A stretch of DNA of 64,000 nt from NCBI GenBank assembly GCA_000708835.1, contig DF236979.1, forward strand, positions 62,001-126,000. Reading direction: 5' to 3'. Position 1 is the first letter of the stretch. Every line of letters starts with the position of its first letter. The notes beneath the pieces were generated by a model, which worked only from the letters and a program-made list of their open reading frames with translations, ran no database searches and had not been told where the DNA came from. This DNA is from Klebsormidium nitens (lineage: Eukaryota > Streptophyta > Klebsormidiophyceae > Klebsormidiales > Klebsormidiaceae). The position numbers and the translations under genes are program-made. Below, in pieces: positions 1 to 11,248 of this stretch.

Positions 1-3000
1 CCGGTCACAATCGCAATCTGGAAGCGTCGAGACAAGTACTTGCGTAAGAATGTACGGCGGTTCACGACCCGTTGGAACGCGAGAATGCCAGAATGTTCGT
101 CGGGCTGTAGTAAGCCCTGGCTCGTTTTTGCAAAGCACGTCTCTTATAGCCGTTCGTTTTCGATCTCATGAGACAATGAGTCGACTTCGAGGCCCCAAAT
201 TAATCTCAACTTCGACGCAAAAAGCGACTCGCAGAATCCTGATTGCTGCTCTTATGACTCGCCCCTGACGGAAGTGCAGAAGGATGAAATGTCACGGTAG
301 TGCTATTTGATAAACTGTGCCTGGTTACCTTGTCCTGCAACCGGTTGTGGCCCTTGTAGCTGTCCCGTCCATAGTCAGGCCTCGGGTCCATCTTGTACTC
401 CTGCAAATACGTGGCACTCGTGACATCAGATATCCAACCTTCGCCCAAAACTGAAACCGCCAGAAAGCGAGTTGGAAATGACTCAATCACAACCGAGCTA
501 TGTAGTTGAGGCAGGATGGATCCCACCCCAGACAAAGAAGTAGTGTCACACGCCTTGACCGATTGAATCTGAATTGGCGCCCAAACGGATGCCTTTAAAA
601 ACCATTCCTCAGCTTCTCTTTTTTCCTGGCCCGTTCGTCGAGCTGCCACTCGGTTTTGGCTATTCGTCAGCTATTGGAAGGACGCACTACTAGGGACGCA
701 CTATCGCATCGTGGGTTCGAATCTCGGGTTGGGTTTCGCCGCTTACGTCACCCGGGAAGCCCTGTTGTTGAATAGGGTAGGGCGTTCCATGCTCCAGGTT
801 TTTGGGGTCCGTTTGAACGGCTGGTCTTACAGTCTTAACCACATTCCTGGCCGCTTCCACGGTTTTCGAAATGCCTGTCGTGATGGGGTCCTGCCACGCG
901 CCATCGTCCTCAGCGCGAACCTTCAAACCCTGCACATTGTGATGTTTTAAATGGGCGGAATACACGGAACTTCCACGGAACCACCAAGTATCCCATTCTG
1001 ACAAATTTTGTGGAGTCTTTTGATTGAACAGGCAAGCCTGCCTGGCTAGCTTCGTTGCTTTCTTTTGCTGTCAAAGGAACCTATGGACATTGAGCTTTGA
1101 ATTCGTAAAAGACGAGCTTCGCGAAGAAAGGCAAACAGCCTTTGGTCGAAACGAACCTGTTGCGAATAGGTGCCGCTTTCTAACAAAGCCGTGTTTTCAG
1201 AAGGCATCTCCTAATCTACCAACTAAAAGGACCACAATCATTAAGGGTAACATGAGCTGGATCGTGCAGCAAGCAAGAAAGATTGCCCACTCCTTGACAC
1301 TCCTCAACCCCAAGAGGTTGCAACAGAAATGTTTTTGAATACGTGTTTGCAGACTGTGGAGATATTGCACCATGCACAATGCACGACGCTGCTGAGAGGC
1401 AAGTCAGAGTTTTCAACGACTCAAACTTGTTGTTGCATGCAAGCTGCAAACAAGGGAGCTTTTAAAGAGGGCATCATGCTGGATTCAACAGACGGCTAGG
1501 CAACGCGAATCCCATGCCACAGGGACAGAACTCGAACTTTTCTTTGTATTCCTCATTGAAAGACGAGCTCGGAAACAAACGGAGCTGGGACATGATATCC
1601 CACCCTCCGGACATTTCTGGCCGACTTTGCACCGGCAATTGGGGTTTTGCCCAAAAGCGCCAGGTTGTGCGACGCACAGGAACGAGTATCAAGGAAGCCG
1701 CTGCTGCTGGAACCACATGCAGACGTCACCCCGCGCACAGCAGAGCCCTGAAGGGCGATCAATCCGGCAGACGCCATTGTTTCGGGCGGGTTCAGTGCAG
1801 GTTACGTTTCTCGACGGGATACTATTCCGGCGCTAAGGGACTCCTTCGAAAAATGTACAGCTTTCAGAATTGCCCAAGCTCGGGGAGTTGGAAGCAGCTC
1901 AATCAAGCTCCAATGAAACGGAGTGTCCCAGCATATGACGTTGCTTGAAGGAGCTGAGAGCCGGCTCTCCGATGCAAGCTCGAGTGCTGCTCGTGTCCAG
2001 CTCGGGCGAGCTGTCTGAACAGCCGTTTTCTTTGTTGGGTTCAGCTCTGCTGAAGGTTGTGCAATGTGCATGTCCTTGCTGGCCGGCCGGTTGACCAGCT
2101 TTTGCAGAGAACGTCATTGTCCCGGCAGACGCCTCATACGAGACGTATCTTACCCACCTCGACCTTCGTGACTGTCATACGAGATGAGGAATCAGTTGGG
2201 CTGCATGCAATGCGGGTATTCTTCAACCGGGAGCTTCGCACCTGCCGTCGAAGCAATGCTAAGCTCAAAAGCTGTTCGAGTGGCGAATCCTCCGCTAGAT
2301 CAGACTGCATGGAACGATCCACCGGTCGATGCGTGCTCTTCGAAATGGAGAGCGTACACGACGCGAACCTCCATGTTTTGTAAAGCGGCGGCGCAACGTC
2401 CCTTTGCCAGCATGCTGCCAGGCGTAGGACATGCATGCACATGTTGGAAATTTTCGCTTTCGGACGCCTACGGACATAAAGTGCCCCGGCCCCCAATGCA
2501 GACTCACGGTCCGATTCGAAAAGTGTCCGACCTCCGAAAGCATGATGTCATCAAATGATGGGCCTTTACTGCGGCCGGGGCGTGCTTGCGTGCATCCTTT
2601 CTAAAACTGCAGTACGTGATTTGAGCCGGGCGAGGGCTGGGGTTAAGCTGGTAACAGGGTGAGTTAATTGGGTGCAGAGCGCATCAATTTGTGGGTTATA
2701 GTTTTTGGTTGTTTGCCCCCGGGGCTTGTGATGAAACCTGGCCGGGCACACAGCTTTTAGGGCACATGCCACAGCTGCCATAAGGTGTGCATGTTGCGTG
2801 CATCATGCGATCACGCAATGTGACCTCTGCAAACTCCAAATTTACAGGAATGGATCTGCATGTAGCCTCGCGGTTTGCATAGACTACCCTGTACTAGGTG
2901 TACCCTGAGCAAGGTCGGCAGAGTCCAGACTGCCAGAGAATCTGGACGGCACCATCAGCCGCCGTCGATTTCGGATGGACCACCGTTAGATGTGAAGTTC

Positions 3001-3164
3001 CGGCGCAGTATGCGGGAAGGTGAGAATTGTGTGGTCGGGCGTCTTCCTGTTTCGATTTTAAAAGATGTCGCCATATGTTGCTATAGTGTACGGTACTACA
3101 GTCCTGAGTCCAGTGGCAGTCCACACCTCAAAAGTTCAAAGTCCCAGTGCACACTGCACAGCAT

Positions 3165-3515
3165 GTAGGTACGGTAGTACGTACCCACCGTACTTACCAT
3201 ACAATCTTGAGACCGCAAGAGTAAGTACCGTCGGCGTACCTTCTACCGCCAGGTAACCGTACGTATCCAGGCTGTGGATTCAAAAAACCTACGGAGCTGT
3301 ACGTAACTTCGTACCTACCTACGTTGAATACGGTATCGTAGGTACATCGTGTACGCTACTTCACTGGTCCTGACTCCTGACTCCTCACTTCTCAGTCCCT
3401 GTGGACCCTGGAGTGCTCCGTGTGGATGTGCGTAGTAGGTACGTAACCCGAATTCTACCTAGGCTAAGCCACTCCCAGTACAGTCCTACCGTACTTACCT
3501 AGGTACTACCGTAGT
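3165..3515. repeat. GTAC/TACCGTA-rich degenerate repeat field
   Basis: The words GTAGGTAC, TACCGTA, GTACGTA and CTACCTA recur at irregular spacing on both strands, so the tract is full of short palindromes. It has no long open frame. A second field with the same vocabulary occurs near 29.99-30.19 kb, which suggests a dispersed repeat family and not a single-copy regulatory region. Confidence 0.55.
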
Positions 3516-3766
3516 GACTTGGGAATTCACTCCCAAGCGCCGCGAATAATTATTTTCGAAAGATTTCAGGTTTCGTCCGGCGATGCGAGATAATATTTTA
3601 CATTTCTCCAAATTTGAAATTTTGATTTTTTTGCCTTGTTTGGCAGCAATCTGAGCTGATTTTTAATATTTTTGTTGTTTCTCCTTTTCTCCCTCAGGGT
3701 CCAATTTAGTTTCTGAATTTTCGTCTTGAGTCAAAATAATTATTAAAAGATGAATTCCCAAGTCAC
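3514..3766. mobile_element. MITE-like element with inverted termini
   Basis: A 253-bp AT-rich segment starts with 'gtgacttgggaattca' (3514-3529) and ends with the exact reverse complement (3751-3766). A second inverted pair lies further in ('aataattatttt' near 3545 against 'aaaataattatt' near 3732). Its AT content contrasts with the surrounding GTAC-rich repeat. Short length, terminal inverted repeats and no open frame fit a miniature inverted-repeat transposable element. No clean target-site duplication is visible, and the superfamily cannot be assigned from one copy. Confidence 0.6.
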
Positions 3767-5072
3767 CACGGTACCAAGCTTGGAACTTGGACTGTGGAAA
3801 CCTGAGCTATCAGTCACTATCAGGGAAGGGTGCGGCTGACAAGCATTTCATGTGGCTCACATGGGTGAGCTGAAATGTAGGTGATTGGTAGACTCTCTGA
3901 CAGTGTCAGAGTCTTGTCATTGTTGACAAGATTACATCGTCACAATCATGTTCACAGTGCTCACCGCCACGGGGCACTACCTCGACAGTCCCTAAAAGTA
4001 GGATCAAAAAGCCAGACTCACTTGACACCTAATGCACACTTGGTACGTGCCATGCATCATCCATTCACTCCACCAGTGAAAAGCGGTCTACTTTGGATAC
4101 ACACTCACGGAACAGGCTTACCCTTGTGTCGTACAGGTAGCCCTTGTCCTTTCGACCAGGAAAATGGCGAAGCTAGCTAGCCTTTCTGACCACAGAATGA
4201 TTAGTCTCGAGGATCTCAAGGCCGTAGCTTCACAATACTGGGACTTTGGCACTGCCTGCTCGACTCAGGATAAAGTAAGACACCCCCTTTTGGAGTGGTT
4301 ACGTTCCCTTCATCCTGTCGGCAGCTTTAAAGTCCAAAGAGGTGCTGCCTTCTCGCCACATTCCGCAAAACGCGTTCATAACCGCGAGCTTCTTCCTCTC
4401 TTGCAGCACTGCCCACATTGCCCACCGTTCAGCTCATATTCTTTCGCTCCTGACTTCCGAATCCTTCGCGCACCAAACAGTCCCCTGCCGTACTAGCTTC
4501 CAGGTGAGTTCTAAGCGTTACGATCTGCTTTCAGCTGGTTCTATCAGTAGTGTCGACCAAGAACTTGCCTGTGGATTGCTCTTGTGACGTCTGCAGTGAC
4601 TTTCGGCTGGCTCATCTTCCAATTGAGCTGGATTTTGACAGTGACAATCTTGAGCTTCTTTGAAAAGCTAGCTAAGGATGCAAGCTGACCGTCGTTTGTC
4701 TTCCTAGCAATGAGGTGGTCTGAAGGGTTCTTAAGCACAGTCGCTGTCAGTCCTATCTCATGCAGATTGCTCTTTTCACAAAATCTACAATCATTTGAGA
4801 CCTCCAGACACACCTGCAATGCGCCACTCAGCATTTATGAATGCTGGATACCGGTTGGTATTCTCACCGCTTGACTAACAAACCGCTTGATCAGACGGAC
4901 GCCTGAAGAAGAAAAGCAAAGAAACAAAAAACTCAGGGGGAGTGCTGACTGTGTAAAGAGCACATAACATAGTACAGGGTGTTCACATTCCACAAGCTCA
5001 CTTCCACTTGTTGGAATGTCCTAAACATGGTGCTGATGAGGTCAGTCTCTTGGCATTGTCGCAGGCATCAGA

Positions 5073-8000
5073 ATGGCGCTCCAAACAGCCCTGTTCTTGT
5101 TTATTGCGGCAGTCGTCATGCTGGCTGGAGGTAAGGCCTGTCACCCTTGCTACTATCTGGATCCTACTCTTTCAGAACTTGGTTGACAATGAACCTGGTC
5201 AAGTTAGCCTGGTAGTGGGGCCTGAACCAAAAAACTGCACAACCATGGCAACCATCCTCAACAGACAGTGTGACTTACTTGGGCAAGCCTCCTAACTTTG
5301 TGTGGGATTTCAGAATTAATCAATCTGTGCTATCTCAGGCTCAAGAACGCATGCGCGGACTTGGTGCTTCACCCACATGGTGCTTCACTCAAAGCTTTTT
5401 CATGCCCAGTTCGCAGCATCATTGCAAGCTGCAGCAAAGGAATCCCTATACGTTCCTGGATGCTTGAAGCTCACCAGTCCCTTGTTTCGCCTATAACAAA
5501 GCAAATCGGTGGTGTTCCCTTTTTCGAGATCCAAGTATGTGAACATTTAGGTCCTCGTAATGGGTCCTCAACTAGTTCAGTTTGATAAGCGAATGCTCCT
5601 TCATAGTCAACCTCTGATGGATCCTTTCTGCTTTTCAACAGGCGTCGACTGCGATGCGGGACCTGGTTGGAACCACATTCTAGGGGGGACTGATTGGGCG
5701 GGGCTGTCTGCCGCCAATGCCATATGTGACAATGGACAAGTGAGACTTCTGCCTTTTCTTTCTAGTCTTGAAAAGCGTTTGAAGCATATGCAATAGCTTA
5801 TCCTAGAGGAAGCTCGGTTCAACCTGGCCTCAGAACAGAGTTAAGCAGCCTAAATATGACAATACTGGACATGTGATGTCTCATCCCTACTAGGGTGCGG
5901 TGAGAATAACAAGACAAACTTCCTCTCTTGTGGTCTTGAGGTCTCATCCTTCACCATGCAAGAGTGCAGAACGATGCCTGCGCACTCGGAGAATCGCAAC
6001 CCCGGACATATGCGTGACCTCGTCAGCAGTGATGGCATGCTGACGTAAGCAAAGGTTGGGAACAGCTCTTACCAGAGGAGTCCTCATCTTGGATCCGCAA
6101 CTGCCCTTTTGCAGAAACAATCTCCGGTGGCGATTGAAGATAGTGCGGCAGTACCGTCGAGCGACCCCGGCGCGCTGATTATCACATGGAACAGCGCCCT
6201 GATCGATTTCCAAGTGCAGAACCTGGGGGTCACTGTCCAGGTGAGGCTGCAAACTTGACGTCAGCGATAATGACATCACCCTGAGGAGCCAAGGGACGCG
6301 CTCTTCTCGGGCGTCTTTCTGCTGTTGCATCAGACTCGGACGGGCACGGGGTTTGCGATTTGTCTCATGGGACTTTTCTCGAGTTTCGCATTGCGCGAGC
6401 CACCGTGTCTTTCAATGACAGGGATACGTTTCCGGGTTACAATATTAGGAGGATCTGCTACCCTTCGTCTGATGGATGGCGGACCGCTTGCCCTGCAGGT
6501 TATGATCAACGGGAGTAACACGCTCACGGTTCCTTCTTACATTTACACGCCCCCAGCAAACTCTACCGGCTTAACCCTCGCCCAGTTCCACTTCCACACG
6601 CCCAGGTACGTGTTCCATCGAGTCGCCCCGTTACAGAAGTGGCTGACAATCAGTCCGCAATACTCAGAAAACAGGGCTTGGTCTCGGCGACTATTTCTTG
6701 GTAACTCGTCTGGAAGTGATGATTGCAGTTTCCGTCGTTTCAGAGGCCCGCTCTAGTAACATCATAAAGAACAAAAGCCGCACCCTGAAGCAACCCCTTA
6801 ACCCGCTTCTGAACCCGGCCCTCCTCACCTTGCTTGACCCAGCTTCTCATCGGCTGACCCAAGCGGAGTCTCCGTTGACCCCCTCTCTTAACCTAAATCT
6901 TAACCCCGTCGTTTAACTAACTGAATCCTAGCTTTTTTGGCGCAGTGAGTACACTCTGGACGGCGAGTATTTCCCGGCGGAAGTGCACTTCGTTCACAAG
7001 GATCCGGTCACGGGACAGCTGGCAGTCATCGGAGTGTTCTTTTCTCTTTCCCCGGACGACTCCGACAACCCCGAGCTCGGCACGTTCTTCCCCAACATTA
7101 CTGAAGATGCCGGTACCAACTCAGAGGTACGAAGGCTTCTTGGCAGCGTTCGCGCTTGTTGCGGCGATGGTTCCGGCTATGTATGAAATGAAGAAGCAAA
7201 CATTGAAGGGAAACGCTTCAACTTAGTGCTGCGATTCGAGAATTCACCATCGAACAAACGTGTAGCAAACACACATCGCAATGATCAATGCCTGATGCAT
7301 CCGTCTACAGGCGATTTCGGCCCTTAACCAAGGATGGTCATGGTTGCTTATGGGGTGGTTAGAAAAGTGCTCATATGTCCAACAACCAGACTTGGGCGGT
7401 AACCGGTCTTGGGGCGGTAACCGGTCTTGGGACAAGGTTATCGCCCGATTATCTGTTCAATAACGTTAGACTCAAGTCTGGTACTCAGCTTGGTTAGCAG
7501 CCAGCCAAAACCTCCTTTGGTCTTGGAAACATATCGTCCGATGGCAACTAAGCAACGTCTCTGTGATGTTTGTGATGCAGGCTATCCGCCAGTCCCTCAA
7601 TCTGAACAGTCTGCTTCCCGCGTCGAGGAGCTACTACCACTTGAGCGGCAGTCTGACCACGCCCCCTTGTTCCGAGAACGTCCTCTGGTTCGTGATGAAG
7701 AACCCACTTGACATCTCCTCGTCCCAGTTGATGAAGGTGAGACATGGATCCAGATCTCCCAATCTTTTGACAGCTGTCGTCAGCAGATCGGATAGCGTTC
7801 GCATCTCCGCCCTTTAGCGCTTGAGAGGAAACTGCTGCCGTCTTCACTGACAAAGATGCGCTTTTCTCATGATGACTGAAAGGAAACGCTTAATCAGCTC
7901 GAGTCATCAGGGTCCGAGAATAGGAAGCCAGTGTGGGTTGCGCTTCCTTGGACGAGGTCCTTTCCTGTAAGCTTACGGTATATCCGCAGCAAGAATGCGA

Positions 8001-9260
8001 TTCCGGGGACCCACTGCGGCTTTCAATTCGCTCACGCGTACGTTTGGTGATAAGAAAGGCTGACAGACAGACAGATGTCACAGCCGGGTCGCTGACGTTC
8101 TCATACTCTCACGTGTTGCCTCCAGCTCCAATTTGCGCTCGCGCATGGAGAAGGGTCCCGGGTGAACAACCGCCCGGTCCAGCCGCTCAACGGGCGCACC
8201 ATCATTCTGTTCCAGGCAAGCGCACCAAAACTCTCTCCTTCCGGGATTCTAATGTCGGTCTCTTCTGACGCCAAAGAAGCTATTCAGGTCGTTTCGTGCC
8301 TCGCACTTTTTGAAAGGCAGCAGGTTTTTCCGTGCCTCGCACTGTCTAAAAAGCAGCAGGCTGGAGCTGAAGGTTGTCTATAGAGACGTGGGGCGATCAT
8401 CGAGCGCACCACATGTCGATCAGGCGGCAATGCAGGCCTTCTTGTATCAGTCCCATGAGACGCTGCCAGCCTCCTGACATAAGCGATGAAGCCCGCAACT
8501 ACCGAAATACTGCATCAAAACGCATTGAAAGTTCGGAAATGGCATGTGGCATATTTGGGTCGGGGATGCCCGGTCCGGGGCCGAAATTACAAGATCCTTT
8601 TGTTCACAAGAATGCGCCCCTTTCCAGCCGTTCAGAAGAGCGCTCGCTTATGCACTGACATTCGAAGGGAAAATGGATTTTCCCAGCCTCGCGGCAAGAA
8701 GCAGAATCACAACTCGCACGAGCGGGAAGCATCAGCTTTCGCCACGTGGCAGGTTTCTGACGTCTGCCTGGCCGTGCAGGGTAACGTTCAAAGCTGCGAC
8801 TCGAGCTCGCTGCTCCCGAATCAGGTGGGTAACTTGCCACGTGTATTGATGTGCTAGGGCTGTCATAAGGGCCTGACCTGTTGTGAGCTCCTCTGATCAA
8901 GCTGACATCCTTTTCAGCAATACGACTTTGATACATCCGCTACCAATCTGGTTATCTGACGAGATTATTGATTTCGCGTTTTTTCGTCAATCAAACATCC
9001 CCCGTGTATCTCACTGACACAGACGATCGGCGGTCAGAATCCGTTTGCTTCTGGCCTTCCTTTAATCTTCGTCCAACAAGTAGACTGATAGCGCTACGAC
9101 TTATTGAGGATGTTCTGCCGCGTTCCCCATGCTTGATTAGTCCCATTTTAACGATGCCGGTGCCCGCGTTTTGCAGTGCTACAACGCCCAGGGAACGACC
9201 TTCGTCTGCTGCCCGGGTGGCTGCCCCTCTTCTCCAACCTCCGTGCCAGCATGCGCATAA
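5073..9260 (+). CDS. Secreted alpha-type carbonic anhydrase with Cys-rich tail
   Basis: Reversible hydration of CO2 to bicarbonate, probably at the cell surface or in an endomembrane lumen. Model exons: 5073-5130, 5642-5739, 6115-6240, 6499-6605, 6946-7126, 7581-7736, 8126-8215, 8753-8824, 9177-9260 (323 aa); all phases close. Residues 1-20 form a signal peptide ([20 protein letters not shown]). The alpha-CA fold follows: QSPVAI, then QFHFHTPSEY with zinc ligands His125 and His127, then EVHFVH with His144, the [11 protein letters not shown] active-site loop, and the closing [11 protein letters not shown]. Exon 7 appears to end at a GC donor (CAG|GCAAGC); the last two exons add about 51 residues with seven cysteines, including VCCPGGC. 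Alternatives: read-through of exon 7 to a stop ending at 8383, or splicing of 8824 to 8918-8959. The catalytic core is secure; the 3' end is inferred. Confidence 0.85.
6780..6910. repeat. Intronic C-rich degenerate AACCC repeats
   Basis: Intron 4 of the carbonic anhydrase gene carries about ten irregularly spaced AACCC or GACCC words (for example 'cccttaacccgcttctgaac' and 'cttaacctaaatcttaaccc'). The spacing is too irregular for a true telomere array. A similar tract lies next to the assembly gap near 30.72-30.77 kb. Confidence 0.4.
8291..8359 (+). repeat. Two-copy 34-bp direct repeat
   Basis: Two imperfect copies share 'cgtgcctcgcact' and 'gcagcag' (about 8291-8323 and 8326-8359). They lie just behind the probable GC donor of carbonic anhydrase exon 7. 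If exon 7 is instead read through, the repeat would encode the duplicated peptides [10 protein letters not shown] and [10 protein letters not shown]. Read as intron, it is another of the many small tandem duplications next to splice sites in this window. Confidence 0.6.
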
Positions 9261-10158
9261 TGACGACCAGCAGAGGATATTTGGGAACACGAGAGATCGT
9301 CGTTGGACAGTTTTGCCGAGACAGCCAGCTAGACCAGCCAGACCCGTGCAAGCTTCCAAGTCAGCATTCAATCGTCATTCGCCCCTCCTCAAGAAGGCAA
9401 TCGTAGGTGGTTCAAGATTAGACAGCCTAATTTGCAGCCCCATTTTGGCTCCCGTGTTGCTTTGAAAGTATCTCGGTTCCATAACAAGAGCGTGACAAGA
9501 GCAGTGCAGATAAACGTCACGGTCTGTGGCATCCGATTTCTGAGGACCCTGCAACAACGAAAATATCGAGCGCCAATCAGGGAAGAGCTTTTCGCGAGAT
9601 ACTAACACACCGACTGAGTAGTGTAGGTTAGGTCTTGAGAGACATCCGACTCCGAAGTAGACGATCAGCATCAAAGGCCCCTTCGTTAACAACGGTTTAG
9701 ATGTTTTCCCTTCATATACCGTTCACGTCATGCGCGCTCTATGATTCTGGTCCAAGGACATGTATCAAAAGGCATGTATAACGATAGCACGTATTACATT
9801 GCTTATGACTCATGATGCAAGTTCCATCTTCACACAGTTAAGATTAGGTATATTACTCTGAAAAACGCGTAAGCCGAAGAATGCACGTCAGATCAGTGCT
9901 GCATCTCGCTTCCAAGCTAGGTATTCGTAAACTGGCTCTTAACATCAATCAAGACTGTCATTATGCTAAGGTCTACAGCTGCATGCTGTACTGCTGTGGC
10001 AACTCAAAGTAATCAACAATTTCGAGCCTACAACTAACCAGCCCGGCGCTTGCCAGGGCATCTTTATACAGCGGTCAGTCTTTTTCTAACTATCCAACAA
10101 ATCCTATAACCTCCCTTCCAAACCATCCAACGAATCGTATGGCCTCCCTTGCAATCGA
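9261..10158. other. Intergenic, nothing recognised
   Basis: This stretch holds the 3' flank of the carbonic anhydrase gene (+) and the 3' flank of the next gene (- strand), so two convergent transcripts presumably end here. The open frames present are short and overlap on both strands without domain signatures. AT content rises between about 9.7 and 10.1 kb, as expected of untranslated or intergenic DNA. Confidence 0.5.
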
Positions 10159-11248
10159 TCACCTATCACAGCAATAGCAGCACATGCATAGAAGGATCAA
10201 GATGCCTATGGGAACCAGGAACCCCGCCAGCAGCCCAATCTCGAGCGAAGGGTAGGTGTCCCGCAACACGTTTGTGAAGCACGCCTCGGCTTCCGAGTCT
10301 GGTGCCGTACCCCCGGCCGCGTTTCGGCTTGAAATTGAGCCCTTGTCGACACCCCGGTTGCTGACACTGTGGTCGTGCACCCAGCCGCCTTCCCAGGGAC
10401 GGTGGACAGGTGTCACGAGCTGGCTGCACTGTGTGGTGATCTTGCGGGACACGTGCTTGGGGTAGGAGAGGCGCCATGAAGTAGAGACCGCGTAAAACCT
10501 GGAAGGAAGGAAAAGAACAATATTGGAGCAGAGCTAGCGATGGCGGTTCTTTTGTAGCTGGAGTCGAGGTTTTCAAGCTTTGGACATTCCTGGGGGCAGG
10601 ATATTCATCGACTAAAAACATGGGGTGCAGAGATTGATGATAAAACAGTTTTGAATAAGGCTAGAACCTGCGATTGTTGATTCTTAGGGCTAACGAGAGA
10701 TTGAGGATGTGCCTCGCCGCTGAAAGAGAGCCGCAATGCAGACTCGTGACTGGCCAGAATCTCAGCACCACGAAAGCGGGAACTATATATATACCAAAGA
10801 AAAGCAAACGTGAAGTCTCGTCAAGAGTCCTATGCAGAAAAAAAGTCTCGTTGGAGTTCATCCCCATGGTTTCTTCATACAGCCAGCAAATTTGTCTGAA
10901 CAAGCCCCAGACATGGATTGTGGCACTTCCAGATAGACCACACAAGAGCTTCAATAACAACTTTTGTACACACGATTTTCGGTCGTGTCGGATTCAAGAA
11001 CAGCAATGGCCGACAAGAGCTGAACTGAGCCCTCACTGGTTGGGGTTCTTCACGTCGCGCCAAAAGCTGTAGGTCAAACTAGAGTCCATGGAAGAGTCGT
11101 CGGAAGAGTCCGCTGACGTCCCTTGAGCGGCCACAAGCACCGCAACGTAGCCTAAGCTGGGGTTCATAAAATCCTGAGCTGACGTCACCCGAGCAGCCAG
11201 GAGCACCGCGAGGACGCTCAGGAGCAGCAGACTCCGAGACATTCTCAT
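10159..11248 (-). CDS. Small single-span membrane protein, paralogue A
   Basis: Not a family I can name. Two exons on the minus strand, 11248-11037 and 10498-10159, give 183 aa. The donor splits a Gln codon (CA|GTGAGG). An N-terminal signal peptide (LLLLSVLAVLLAARVTS) is followed by a short Ser/Asp-rich linker and the motif YSFWRDVKNPNQ at the splice junction. Then comes a lumenal or extracellular part with WRLSYPKHVSRK, HRPWE, SRNAAG and TYPSLEIGLL, one transmembrane helix, and a very short Cys-rich end (CMCCYCCDR). The same order of motifs, exon structure and splice phase recurs in the gene at 16998-18354, so the two are tandem paralogues on the same strand. This conservation across divergent copies is the main evidence that the model is right. 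Function is unknown; a type I membrane topology is inferred. Confidence 0.75.

Larger units (their letters stand above)
1..5072. other. Intergenic region without a recognisable gene
   Basis: No open frame here shows a recognisable domain, a convincing splice chain or a plausible start context; the open frames on both strands are short and overlap each other. The stretch does contain a repeat-rich field at about 3165-3515, a MITE-like element at 3514-3766 and a short hairpin at 3891-3915, where 'agactctctgacagtgtcag' is followed by its complement. The last part, from about 4.2 kb, may include promoter and 5' leader sequence of the downstream carbonic anhydrase gene. An unrecognised lineage-specific gene cannot be excluded. 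Confidence 0.5.

Noticed and set aside
690-770. tRNA-like T-arm 'gtgggttcgaatctcgg'
   Set aside because: The loop TTCGAAT is right, but the flanking 5-bp stem has a G-G mismatch and wobble pairs. No anticodon arm, D-arm or matching acceptor stem can be drawn around it.
6325-6498. Extension of carbonic anhydrase exon 4 upstream in the same frame
   Set aside because: Acceptors near 6421 have the wrong phase for exon 3, while the acceptor before 6499 (ctgcag) gives phase 0 and a continuous alpha-CA sequence.
10166-10621. 151-codon minus-strand frame overlapping paralogue A
   Set aside because: It is an out-of-frame shadow of exon 2. The conserved frame matches paralogue B over its whole length, while this one is conserved only as a shadow.
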